From Phoronis australis (taxonomy: Eukaryota > Phoronida > Phoronidae), in NCBI GenBank assembly GCA_002633005.1, contig NMRA01000126.1:607883-667882 (forward strand): DNA of 60,000 bases, written 5' to 3'. Under the pieces are notes generated by a model. That model ran no database searches and was not told the DNA's origin. It saw only the letters and a list, made by a program, of their open reading frames with translations. This document shows, in pieces, positions 51,101-60,000 of this stretch. The number at the start of each line of letters is the position of its first letter. Within the stretch, counting starts at the first letter, position 1. A program made the position numbers and the translations under genes.

Positions 51101-54100
51101 CATTAGGTGCAAACTAAAATTTTGTGCTAGACACTTCAAATTGACAGGTCTGATTTGCACAGGTAATTCAGTTTGGAATCCAAAGTTTCATGTCATTTAG
51201 TGCAAACATGGGGTCATTTGGTGCATTTTTCTTCTGAAAATTTGACCTTTTCAATCAGCAAGTATTCTGATGTGTCAACCATAGGACAACTGAGATTCTC
51301 AGCATTAAACACATTATTTATGGGCTTTGCAATAATTCTCCTAAAGACGCTTATAATGCCCCGGATAGGGTCAATTAGCGCAAAGGTCATGTAACATTCA
51401 AAATGTTATATCTCTTACATTTTTCAAGGAATTCTTTTCAATTTCAGCACACTGGTGTAAGTCAACATGCCAATTGAATACCCTACTTTACTTTGCAAAA
51501 GGCCTAACCAATCAGAAAAAAGGTCAAAGGTCACTGAGTGCAAACTAAAATTTTGAGCTAGAGACTTCAAAATTACATATCTGTTTACTAAGTGCGATTG
51601 AGTTTGAGTTCTAAATTTTCAGGTCATTTGGTGCACCCATGGGGTCATTAGGTGCATTTTTCTTCTGAAAGTTTGACCACTTCATTCATCTTGTATTCTG
51701 AAGTGCTTAAAGTAAAACATCTGTGATTATTAGCATTAACCACACTTTTAATCGAGTTAACAATTACTCCCTCATCGGGGCTCATAATGCACCGGAAGAG
51801 GTCAATTAGTGAAAAGGTCATCAAAAAATTAATATGTAATTTCTCCTACAATTTTAAAGAATTCCTTTTCATAGTGGTAAACGGGTTGCTGTCAGTAACT
51901 TCCCATAATAATTCCAGTAATACGCACGCGCAGAGTCCGTTATTGTCACGCCGTGACAATAATCTTTCTAGTTACCAATCTGTCATTACTTGGGTTATGT
52001 GACCATGTTTTTTGTAAAATTTAGCAAAAAAGAAAGGTACGCCATAGCGAAACAACAGTAGCAACAATATGACCTAATTTTGGTTATAAAAATATTGAAG
52101 GTGAACTCTCAAACAGCGCCATTACAGTTGTCTAAATGTTCATTTTGTTTTCCCTTATGCATTCCAACTTTCATTTTTTCAAAAAATCAAAGTTCTATTT
52201 TAATTGATAGCTCCTCATGCAAAACTGGAGCATTTTAAAAAAACAATTTCTGGTATTGTTTTGGAGAAAAGTGCACAAAGCATATCAGTTGAAAGTTTCA
52301 TATAAGAAACCAACTATTTCCGAAGTTAGCCAAATTTGTATTTTTGAAGGGTCCTACAACCAAGATTGAACGAACAAAATGTTGCGTTTTGTGAGTAACA
52401 GTAAAAAGTTGTGAAAGTGGTGGATGAAAATCCCTTTTTATGCGATAAGTTCAACCAGGAAAGTGATTACTAGTAAAATTATCATCAATCATTAAACCTA
52501 AGATCACCGTGACAACCACGCTTTTTCTGCTTTAGATACCAATACCCAAAATCATTACACCAAGCCAGGCACGGAGACCGTTGATGTTCCACGATGAAAT
52601 CTTCAAGTTCCACTGTTTTCCACTGGGGTTCTTGGCCTTTGAGGAAAAATCTACTTCATCAAGGCTACAATCTGCCTTTACTTTTTTTGCACTCGACCCC
52701 TCAGCATCATCAGACTGAAAAATGAAAAAAGCTTGGATGTATAAAACTTAATGTGTATTTTCACCAAAGTATACATAATCAAAATAACAATAACTCAGTT
52801 CACTAGGCAATGACCATCGCCTCTGTTGGCCCGAACCAGAGGCGATGCAGAGGCTATAGGCGCTCTGTACGCCGGAAGCTTTTCGGCGAATTATGCCTAA
52901 CTAAACGACTAAACCATCAAAGTCACGTTGTTATAAATACCTTTTGCGCATAGAGGAACACCTTAGGAGATGGTCGATGTGTTTAATTCCTTCCAACTCG
53001 AACAAATACTCCCGTTATGAAACTTTTTCTTCGAGCAGTCTCTATTTCAGTTCCCAAAATTGTGAACTCAACATTTTTTTATACTGCGCACGCTCTAATT
53101 TTTACCGCGCTCGCTAGATGATGTGACTTCATGAACTCAATCTTTAAATAGGCCAAAGGTGAGCCATTGCGGTCTTGTCAGTCAAATGAGGGTTTCCCCA
53201 AAATGCCACTGTCTTTAATTGGCGTTACTTGAAACTGATTGTATTTCAATGAATTGTTTGTATTTGATAAAAATAAATGCTGTTGATATGACATTTAAAA
53301 TGGTCGCTAGGGCCACCTTGCACGGGATGCGACAAGACCACGACGAATCCATACACGCTTTCGGCGCCCGCTTGCGGGGCCAAGCCAGCATTTGCAAGTT
53401 CAGCTTACCATGCCCTAACTGCAACTACGCCGTCAATTACACAGACCCCATTATACGCGACTGTCTATCCCTCGGTATTATTGACAACTCACTGTCGCGC
53501 GGGACCGTCGACGCACAGCTTCCGGACGGTCATTCACACGACCCAGAACCTAACGTGACCACTGCAGATCCTACGCCTGTCCTGAGCTCTTCCGAGCCCA
53601 GCCCTGCTGCAGAACCCCCGGCCCCTCGACGGTCTACTCGGGAACGTCGAAAACCGGCCTGGCTGGACGATTTTGATACTTCATAATACATTACTCTTAG
53701 TTATTGCGTCCCTCCATAACTTAGGGGGAGGTAGAGAATTATATAATAGTTCATACTATAACCACTAGGTGTCTCTGTAGCTAGCTTCCCACCATTGTCT
53801 TAGTGGCTACACATTGATATTACATAGAGGTAGGGATTATCACCTTTTCCACGTGTATTCACTTTATATCCCGTTTATAGTACATTGTCATTACCCTTGA
53901 GCTATCCAGTAAGCATTCTCTTTACTTGTACTTCTAGGTCTCCATCATTCTTTCAATAAAGGTTGACAAGAAATGACGAATGTTTATCTAGTGTTCCTCT
54001 ATGCGCAAAAGGTATTTATAACAACGTGACTTTGATGGTTTAGTCGGTGAGAGGCATAATTCACCGAAAAGCTTCCGGCATACAGAGCGCCTATAGCCTC

Positions 54101-55726
54101 TGCATCGCCTCTAGTTCGGGCCAACAGAGGCGATGGTCATTGCCAATCAGTTCACCACCTTTAAACTACAAAGCCTGGAGATTCTCCACACTCCGACAAG
54201 ATCGAGGCATGCACACGTCTTATAAGTCCACTCGGGTTTATTCCAAAAATTATTTATCTAGAAGAATGGAGTTTCCCTTCAAAAATTACCCTCTATAATT
54301 CAAAAATTTGAGTGCACAAAAGTGAAATGACAAAACTGCATGCCTGGGTGCCATTGTCTTGTTACAGACACAGGTAGGCAATGACCATCGCCTCTGTTGG
54401 CCCGAACCAGAGGCGATGCAGAGGCTATAGGCGCTCTGTACGCTGGAAGCTTTTCGGCGAATTATGCCTCGCACCGACTAAACCATCAAAGTCACGTTGT
54501 TATAAATACCTTTTGCGCATAGAGGAACACCTTAGGAGGTTGTCGATGTGTTTAAGTCCTTCCAACTCGAACAAATACTCCCGTTATGAAACTTTTTCTT
54601 CGATCAGTCCCTATTTCAGTTCCCAAAATCGTGAAATCAAAATTTTTGTTCTGCGCACGCTCCAATTTTTACCGCGCTCGCTAGGTGATGTGACTTCATA
54701 ACCTCAATAATTTTTAAATAGGCCAAAGGTGAGCCATTGCGGTCTTGTCAGTCAAATGTTTGTTTCCAAAATGCCACCACTTATACATGTCTTTAATTGG
54801 CGTTACTTGAAACTGTTTGTATTTCAATGAATTATTGTTTGTATTTGATAAAAATAAATGCTGTTGATATGACATTTAATAGTCTTTGTGCACATATTTG
54901 ACATTTTAATGTTTAACAACACGGCAAATGCACGGCTGGTTCCCGGCAGGACGTACGCGAAGGGCGGGAACTTCAGCTTTCAAAGTTCGCCGGTAGGTCC
55001 GCAACATCTAACCTTCGGCCTGGTTAAAAAATGAAAAAGTTGATTTCACGATTTTGGGAACTGAAATAGGGACTGCTCGAAGAAAAAGTTTGATAATGGG
55101 AGTATTTGTTCGAGTTGGAAGGAATTAAACACATCGACAACCTCCTCAGGTGTTCCTCTATGCGCAAAAGGTATTTATAACAACGTGACTTGGATGGTTT
55201 TGTCGGTGCGAGGCATAATTCGCCGAAAAGCTTCCGGCGTACAGAGCGCCTATAGCCTCTGCATCGCCTCTGCTTCGGGCCAACAGAGGCGATGGTCATT
55301 GGCATTGCCTAAGCCACAGGCACGTAGAGTTTCTGCTTCTAGTCATAATGAATTTCACTGTTGTGAGGCACAGCATGCACCGACACACTGACACTGGCAA
55401 CACGGCCACAGCAATCAAGTAGGGGGCCATGCCCCCCCCCCCCCNCCCCCTAAAATTCTCACAGATTCCATTTGGCAGTACGGTGGTGCGAATGTCTGAC
55501 AGTGACAGGCAAAATCCTGGGTAATACTCTGCCCTGGCCCCCCAACTCAAAATCCAGGATCCGCCCCTGCAATCAGTCTGTAATGATTCCGACGCAAACT
55601 CTAGAAAGTACAAAGACAAATCAGAACCTTTCTCTTCGATGCCATAGTCACAACACAAGATGTGCAACGGATTCTTCTACTGAGAACAATCACCACAGCA
55701 GAGTAAAGGGCTTTGTACGCTCGCAT
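45059..55726 (-). CDS. APEX1: AP endonuclease 1 (DNA-(apurinic/apyrimidinic site) lyase), seven coding exons
   Basis: Cuts DNA 5' of abasic sites in base excision repair, mainly nuclear. Exons on the minus strand: 55645 (or 55726)-55628, 52714-52559, 49581-49383, 48256-48185, 46665-46519, 45791-45608, 45176-45059 (TAA). Phases all agree: 297 residues from ATG 55645, 324 from ATG 55726; human is 318. Catalytic motifs are complete: [13 protein letters not shown] (metal Asn), CLQETK (metal Glu), TAYVPN (Tyr), CGDLNVAH (Asp/Asn), RLDYF (Asp), GSDHCP (Asp-His). The Cys that gives the mammalian enzyme its redox role is Ser here (KISSWN versus human KICSWN). The N-terminus has a KRK cluster and AKKVK, plausible nuclear signals. 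Exon 1 is the weakest call: its donor AAG/GTTCTG is non-consensus, though it is the only in-phase one before a stop. Confidence 0.94.
46917..47228. mobile_element. Candidate inverted-repeat element in an APEX1 intron
   Basis: GCATGGCAGGGATATTTCTG near the left end and CAGGAATATCCCTGGCATAG near the right end are inverted with a few mismatches. About 310 bp, no coding capacity. GGTTCAAACCC, a B-box-like string, occurs on the minus strand inside, with no A-box partner. Confidence 0.4.
50191..50350. repeat. 34-bp tandem repeat, nearly five copies
   Basis: The unit starts GGTATTGCATGTGAGAGTGA and ends AGTAG(G/A)TTGGCATT. Copies start at 50191, 50225 and every 34 bp; the last is truncated. It lies in an APEX1 intron and produces spurious open frames on the minus strand. 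Confidence 0.95.
50500..50526. repeat. (AAT)n microsatellite
   Basis: Uninterrupted AAT triplets followed by a CAATAAC tail, in an APEX1 intron. Confidence 0.9.
50681..51936. mobile_element. Repeat-filled segment between 12-bp inverted ends
   Basis: ACTCTGCGCGTG at 50681 and its inverse CACGCGCAGAGT at 51925-51936 bound the segment. The first 130 bp hold a second near-copy of the same end (about 66 bp tandem duplication ending CTGGGTTTTCTTCAATTT). From about 50934 a degenerate unit of about 428 bp repeats 2.3 times (landmark GAAGAGGT..ATT.GTGCAAAGGTCATG at 50934, 51362 and 51790). Probably one non-autonomous element expanded internally. Superfamily unknown. Confidence 0.5.
51940..51962. repeat. 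Perfect 23-nt palindrome
   Basis: TTATTGTCACG and CGTGACAATAA flank a single C. It sits four bases outside the inverted end at 51936 and may mark the true element border. Confidence 0.7.
52804..54146. mobile_element. MULE-like non-autonomous element, copy 1, with captured retroelement sequence
   Basis: Ends TAGGCAATGACCATCGCC and the inverse of TTGGCAATGACCATCGCC. The identical 9-bp sequence TCAGTTCAC lies directly outside both ends (52795-52803 and 54147-54155); nine bases is the target duplication of Mutator-like elements. The left inverted repeat is readable for over 150 bp against the right. Each end starts with a hairpin (CATCGCCTCTG, 11-nt loop, CAGAGGCGATG; 52815-52847). The interior from about 53299 to 53990 is a gypsy-like retroelement fragment. 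No Mutator transposase. Sits in APEX1 intron 1. Confidence 0.8.
53299..53686 (+). pseudogene. Fused gag and pol-end fragment of a gypsy-like retrotransposon
   Basis: The open frame to the stop at 53684-53686 encodes first a gag-like stretch ([20 protein letters not shown], then [12 protein letters not shown]) and then a Pro/Ser-rich stretch ending [14 protein letters not shown], as at the C-terminus of many gypsy-like pol proteins. The protease, reverse transcriptase, RNase H and integrase between are absent, so an internal deletion has joined the two. AGGGGGAGG-type purine tract follows at about 53723, as before a 3' LTR. The frame extends upstream to 53219 only through element DNA. Not a working retroelement. 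Confidence 0.6.
54375..55311. mobile_element. MULE-like non-autonomous element, copy 2
   Basis: Same left end as copy 1 (TAGGCAATGACC...) and the same inner sequence for more than 500 bp (54375 to about 54885). The right inverted repeat runs about 260 bp (55040-55311) and ends ...GGTCATTGGCATTGCCTA. Flanks AGACACAGG (54366-54374) and AGCCACAGG (55312-55320) match at eight of nine positions. Its centre (about 54890-55020) differs wholly from copy 1, so it carries another piece of DNA. No coding capacity seen. Confidence 0.8.
55419..55569. other. Low-complexity C-run with an N, next to a hAT-like terminus
   Basis: A run of C at 55432-55450 contains the only ambiguous base I noticed (55445), so the length here is uncertain. 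The segment ends GGATCCGCCCCTG at 55569, which reads CAGGGGCGGATCC on the minus strand, a common hAT-type end. The other end was not found. Confidence 0.4.
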
Positions 55727-55896
55727 GTGTTTTGAGTGGAGCGCCGTCTGTGGACGATCAACTGCGCATTAGATTTCGCGCATAAATAATGTTTACTTCC
55801 GTTTTGTGACTCAGAAAATCTTGTGATTTTTCGTCAAGCTGATATTTTTATGTGCAGTTATCACTCTTTGATAGATCATTCGAAGAACTGCTCACA
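55727..55896. promoter_or_regulatory. Candidate bidirectional promoter, APEX1 (-) and IST1 (+)
   Basis: Only 170 bp separate the upstream APEX1 ATG (55726) from the IST1 ATG (55897). Within it lie TTTCGCGC (55774-55781, E2F consensus), ACTTCCG (55795-55801, ETS type), TGACTCA (55807-55813, AP-1 consensus) and a TGCGCA half-site of NRF1 type (55763-55768). Motif matches are direct; function is inferred. Transcription starts are not visible. An upstream out-of-frame ATG for IST1 lies at 55850. Confidence 0.6.
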
Positions 55897-58496
55897 ATGT
55901 TTAAAAGCGGGCCTAAATATGAAAAGTTAAAAGTAAATTTACGTCTCTGTATCAACAGGCTTAAATTATTGGAGAAGAAGAAGACCGAACAAGCTTTGAA
56001 ATCCCGGAAAGAAATTGCCGATTACATTTTAAATGGCAAGGAAGACAGAGCCAGAATACGAGTAGAGCATATAATCAGGGAAGATTATTACGTCGAGGCC
56101 ATGGAAATACTCGAGCTTTACTGTGATTTGTTACTGGCTAGGTTTGGCCTAATTGAATTGCAGTCGTAAGTATTTGAAAGGGACAATAAACTCCACTATC
56201 CTAGCATTCAGCCAGCTAGCTGTATGAAGACTGTTGTCAAAATACAGCTAGGTACCACTGTGTGTATTTCTTCCATAGACCCCGAAATTCCACGTAGCCA
56301 GGATAGTTCTGCTCGTCACCGCACCGTGAAACTTGTATCAAAATGTAAAGCTTAAGACCGAACGAGGTGCATGCAACATCTGGGAATCAACCAATACTCA
56401 CCTTGCCCGTTACAGCCGTTTAAGTGAAAAACAATACAATAAACGTCATTTTCGTGCATAACTCTCCGTCTTTTCTAGCAATGAAAAGTATGCCGTCGTT
56501 TGGAAAAAAAAACGCTCGTGTCACGCGCACGCGCCATTTCCTAAATTTTCGCGACAACTTCGGAGAAGCAAAATTTTTCTGAAATTCGGATTTTCGGTAT
56601 CGGAATTCTAAAAATTTGTAATAGAATGAAACCAGGTCCAATAATTTGAAGAAGCGGCGAAAAAAGAAACTGGCCAATAGGTGATGCAATATTTCATGGC
56701 ACCGAAAGCCGTCGCTAAAGATCGCTCCACAACTTTAGCAGCAGAATAATGGTAGAACGCCATTTTTTCCAGCTGTTAAGTAATTTTGTTTACTCAAGGA
56801 AGACTAGTTTTTAATGACACTAATTTTGTGTCAGATTTTATCTTACCACTTTTTTACCCACATCGGTGCAAAGCTGTATATTTATATACAGCTTTGTACT
56901 AAGGCTATCCCTAGCCCTAGGCCTAGCTAGACAGTGACCACCATCTGTAGCTGGCTCAGTAGAGATGGTGTAGCTCTTATAGGCACTTCTTATGCCAGAA
57001 GCTTTTTGGCGAATTTTGCCTCACACTAATTAAAACATCAAAGTCACGTAGTTATAACTTATGCGCATAGAGGGACACCGTAGCCTAGGAGGTCGTCGAT
57101 GTCTTTAATTCCTTCCAACTTGAACAAATACTAATGTTATCAAACTTTTTCTTCAAGCAGTCCATCGTTCAGTTCCCAAATTTTGTAACTGGCCATTTTT
57201 ACACTGCTCATGCCAGAGGATATGACGTCACATCACCTGCCGCGCATATCTTGAGTTGGCACTAAAGTAGAACTAAAAGTAGCAATGATAATTTTGATTT
57301 CGAGTACAAAGATTAGGTCGCAGGTCCTTTGGCCAGACTTTACCTTTTCTTATCCTCGAATATATGGCATGAGTTCTGGACATAAGAAAAATTGACAATT
57401 ATTGGCTCTGGCCATGCCCTGCACAGACCTGACTGTCCATGCCAACTTAACCTTGTACTTGCATTGTAGCACAATGGACCCTGGGTTGGAAGAAGCCATC
57501 TCCACATTGATCTGGGCCACCCCACGGGTGCAAGGAGATGTTCAAGAGTTCAAGGTTATTTCTGAGCAATTTACTGCTAAGTATGGCAAAGTGTACGCGG
57601 ATTCTGTCCGGTCAAACTCGAGTAGAGTCAATGAGAAAGTGATTCACAGGTTAGGAGTCAGTGCACCTCCACGTTCCTTAATTGAGAACTATATGATAGA
57701 AATTGCCAGGAATTATAAAGTCCCATTTGAGCCTGACCCAACTGTCATGAAGGAGGACGAGATTTATCTGGCTGAGAACATGCTGATTAATTTAAATGAA
57801 GACAAGAAGAACGATACTGGTGGTGGCGGGGGCGGCACCGGTGTCGGGTGGACAGTATCACCACAGAATCCAGTGGATCCCAGTACACCATTTGCCTACC
57901 CTATGCCTAATCAAGTGAGTTGTCTTCAGACAGTATTATCAATGTACCTGTCATGTAACAGGTTTTAATGGTTGGTATTGTCTCGCCAGTCTCAACATAT
58001 ATTCACTTTCCTGTTATCTTTGGTCTCAGTTCTAAAATTATTTTATGCACTGTTATATTGTTTTGCTTGTCTCCCATGGACAAGGTATCTGGGAGACTGA
58101 ATGTTCAGCCATGGTGGCCATCCTGAAATGACATGGGCATTGTTGTTCGAGTCACAGACTAATACTAAATCTGAATGGACTGATAAGATTTACAACTAGA
58201 GTTAAATTCCTGCCATCAATGTATTTTGTAGTATATTTGAAAATTGAAATTCCATGAAAGTATAACTTTCTTCGGTAATTTGTTAATTGGTTAACTTGCT
58301 GTCATACTGGCGTTTAGTCATTATAATCATTAGGATTATAATTATTGTGCTTACATCTATTCACAGGCATCTGGAGCAAGTGGTGGTGGTCCTCCCCCCA
58401 TTGCAAGTCACGCCCCTGTAGGACCTGGTCATGCACCAGTCTTCACACAGCCTCCTGCCCCTAACTACAACCAGCTGTACATGGGTCAAACTAATG
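55897..58496 (+). CDS. IST1: IST1 homologue, ESCRT-III associated factor (first three exons, partial)
   Basis: Acts with CHMP1 and VPS4 in membrane scission at endosomes and the midbody. Exons 55897-56165, 57470-57914 and 58367-58496 fit GT/AG and join in frame (281 codons and one base here). Start: MFKSGPKYEKL, aligned with the human N-terminus and with A at -3. Exon 1 carries the invariant core VNLRLCINRLKLLEKKK and RARIRVEHIIREDYYVEAME, the charged helix used for ESCRT-III assembly. Exon 2 gives STLIWATPRVQ, then RNYKVPFEPD at the end of the globular domain, then a Gly-rich run. Exon 3 is Pro/Gly/Ala-rich linker (GGGPPPIASHAP). The C-terminal MIT-binding motifs lie beyond the window. Confidence 0.95.
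56945..57215. mobile_element. Old one-sided copy of the MULE-like terminal repeat
   Basis: From CTCTTATAGGCACTTCTTATG through GCCAGAAGCTTTTTGGCGAA to GAACAAATACTAATGTTAT and CTTTTTCTTCAAGCAGTCC the sequence follows the left end of the elements at 52804 and 54375 with many substitutions. No matching right end is seen. It lies in IST1 intron 1 (56166-57469), which otherwise shows nothing recognisable. Confidence 0.65.
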
Positions 58497-58877
58497 GTAA
58501 ACTCTATAGTTAGTCAAAATTCTTCACATTTTATTCAGATTTGAGCAATTGTTTCTTCAAACTCGGAAGTGATGAGGAAAAAAACATTTTGGATTACATT
58601 TTGTGAGGTGTTGATTAAAGCTTTCCTAGTCACTGTAGTGGATGCAAAGTATTTTTTGTTGACAGTGATTTTTTTATAAAAACACAATATCAATTAAGGG
58701 ATATTCAATTCATGACTGCGTGTGACTGGGATGAGAAATAGTTTTTGCTGTGTACTGTTCTGCATGACATTTTAAAATATTGACGTGTTTCGTGGAGACA
58801 GTAAACCAAGTTCTACTATTTTTCTACTTCCATGAAAAATTGATCAGGTCTTATGATTACTACTCAACTTGCCTGAT

Positions 58878-59004
58878 ATCTAGTAAGTAAATCTAGTAAG
58901 TAAATCTAGTAAGTAAATCTGGTAAGTAAATCTAGTAAGTAAATCTAGTAAGTAAATCTAGTAAGTAAATCTAGTAAGTAAATCTAGTAAGTAAATCTAG
59001 TAAG
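58878..59004. repeat. 13-bp tandem repeat, about ten copies
   Basis: The unit ATCTAGTAAGTAA repeats head to tail with one ATCTGG variant. Each unit contains GTAAGT, the consensus 5' splice-site hexamer. It lies in the IST1 intron after exon 3. Confidence 0.95.
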
Positions 59005-60000
59005 TGTGGTCAGATGGTCATCATTGTATTGACACACAATAGAAGTTTATGAAGAACTATGAACTAGAGGCCTGGGGTTGTTTACTGAAATTATAATTGA
59101 CTGTTTAGAGAGTATTTGTGAGGACTTTGGGTTTTTATATGAAGATACCAACGTAGTCTTTTGTTATAGTGGTCATAAACTCATGTTCTGGACTAGAAGC
59201 CAATTTTTAATGTAGACCACTTACCGATTTGAAATTCATCTCTACTAGTTTCTTACATTCTCAGATGAAAAGTAATTTCGGGGTTTGAAAGAATTCACCG
59301 TGTGACAGTTCGTTATTCATTGCGCTTAAAATGACTTGTCGTGACAAGGTAACTTGTTGAGCGTGGTCTCAAGCAATGATGAGTTGTCCCTTTGCAGTCC
59401 TGAAATCACCTCAATTTAACTATTTAAGGAACAATTTGAGACCAATTTTATGGTGGTAGTCAAATGAAAGGAAGCTGAGTTTATAACTTTTCTGTGCTTC
59501 CTTTTGTGCAGCATCACTTGTATGTTGATACGCAGGCCAATTATCTACCATGCTTCAAAGTGTTATTACTAGTTAAAGTCATTCTTAATGCTCTAGTTGC
59601 TCTGCTCCTCTCTGAAGGAGCTTAAATCAACCATTACTTATATCGTGGATAGTTGGAGCCCTGTAGTTGTTGTATTCATACAAAGTGCTGTTGGTTGTGT
59701 CTCTCATCGGGCAAACCTTGGATGTGGGAGTTATTGTAAACCTACTGCACTTTCTTTAAAGTCACTACTCCCACTTCACTACCAATTGAGTGCAGATGAC
59801 CATAGTTAGTTTTCTCGCCAATATCTTATATTGTAGGAAGTTGAATTGAAGAGTTCTCTTGGCAAGTCATGTTTGTCATCATCTGATACCAGCATGTAAT
59901 TTATTTAACAGAATCAAATACAGTCCCCTCCATAACTGGATAATATCTTATACATGTAAGACTGAGGTGACAGTTTCTGAATCATTGCTTGCCACTTTCA
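59005..60000 (+). other. IST1 intron, nothing recognised to the window end
   Basis: About 1 kb without an exon matching the IST1 C-terminus and without clear repeats. The next IST1 exon is presumably beyond position 60000. Confidence 0.6.

Larger units (their letters stand above)
46666..52558 (-). other. APEX1 introns 2-4: repeats listed separately, otherwise nothing recognised
   Basis: The three introns in this span (46666-48184, 48257-49382, 49582-52558) hold the inverted-repeat element at 46917, the 34-bp array at 50191, a microsatellite and the 428-bp array between 50681 and 51936. The remaining sequence shows no exon or RNA gene. Confidence 0.55.

Noticed and set aside
53219-53686. A host gene for a Cys-containing 155-residue protein
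   Set aside because: The first part is MULE-like element DNA and the rest is gag-like and pol-end sequence of a retrotransposon.
58878-59004. Possible CRISPR-like array
   Set aside because: Units are 13 bp with no spacers, in a eukaryotic intron. A simple tandem repeat.

Overview
This is a gene-bearing stretch of an invertebrate animal genome: intron-rich, AT-rich, GT-AG introns of about 0.2-3 kb, and many short non-autonomous transposons. An axonemal dynein shows the organism makes motile cilia or flagella. The mix of Penelope-like, hAT-like, MULE-like and gypsy-like relics suits a marine invertebrate, but I cannot name the phylum from sequence alone.

Layout. (1) Positions 1-28488, + strand: the 3' half of an outer-arm axonemal dynein heavy chain of the DNAH5/DNAH8 group. 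One exon end plus 32 complete exons encode 2296 residues, from inside AAA2 through AAA3, AAA4, the stalk with microtubule-binding domain, AAA5, AAA6 and the C-terminal domain. All splice phases agree, with no frameshift. Its 3' UTR ends near 29.5 kb. (2) 29.5-33.1 kb: no recognisable gene; one MITE. (3) 33123-41684, - strand: a six-exon gene for a type I membrane protein with a signal peptide, two CUB domains, one transmembrane helix and a basic Ser/Pro-rich tail. A decayed Penelope-like element in inverted double-copy form sits in its last intron. (4) 41.7-45.06 kb: gene-free, with a foldback MITE and a 30-bp palindrome inside an 8-bp direct repeat. (5) 45059-55726, - strand: APEX1, the AP endonuclease of base excision repair, seven coding exons. 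Its last exon's catalytic tail is duplicated as a tandem array beyond the stop. Its first intron holds two MULE-like elements with 9-bp target duplications. (6) 55897 to beyond the window, + strand: IST1, an ESCRT-III protein (first three coding exons).

APEX1 and IST1 are head to head with only 170 bp between start codons, a compact candidate bidirectional promoter with E2F-, ETS- and AP-1-type motifs. DNAH and the CUB gene are convergent. The four genes serve unrelated processes (ciliary motility, cell-surface binding, DNA repair, membrane scission) and are ordinary genomic neighbours, not an operon. The most interesting material is the dual start of APEX1, the MULE-like pair (one carrying a fused gag/pol fragment), the array of APEX1 tails and the Penelope relic. 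I found no defence system, CRISPR array or wholly new gene system.
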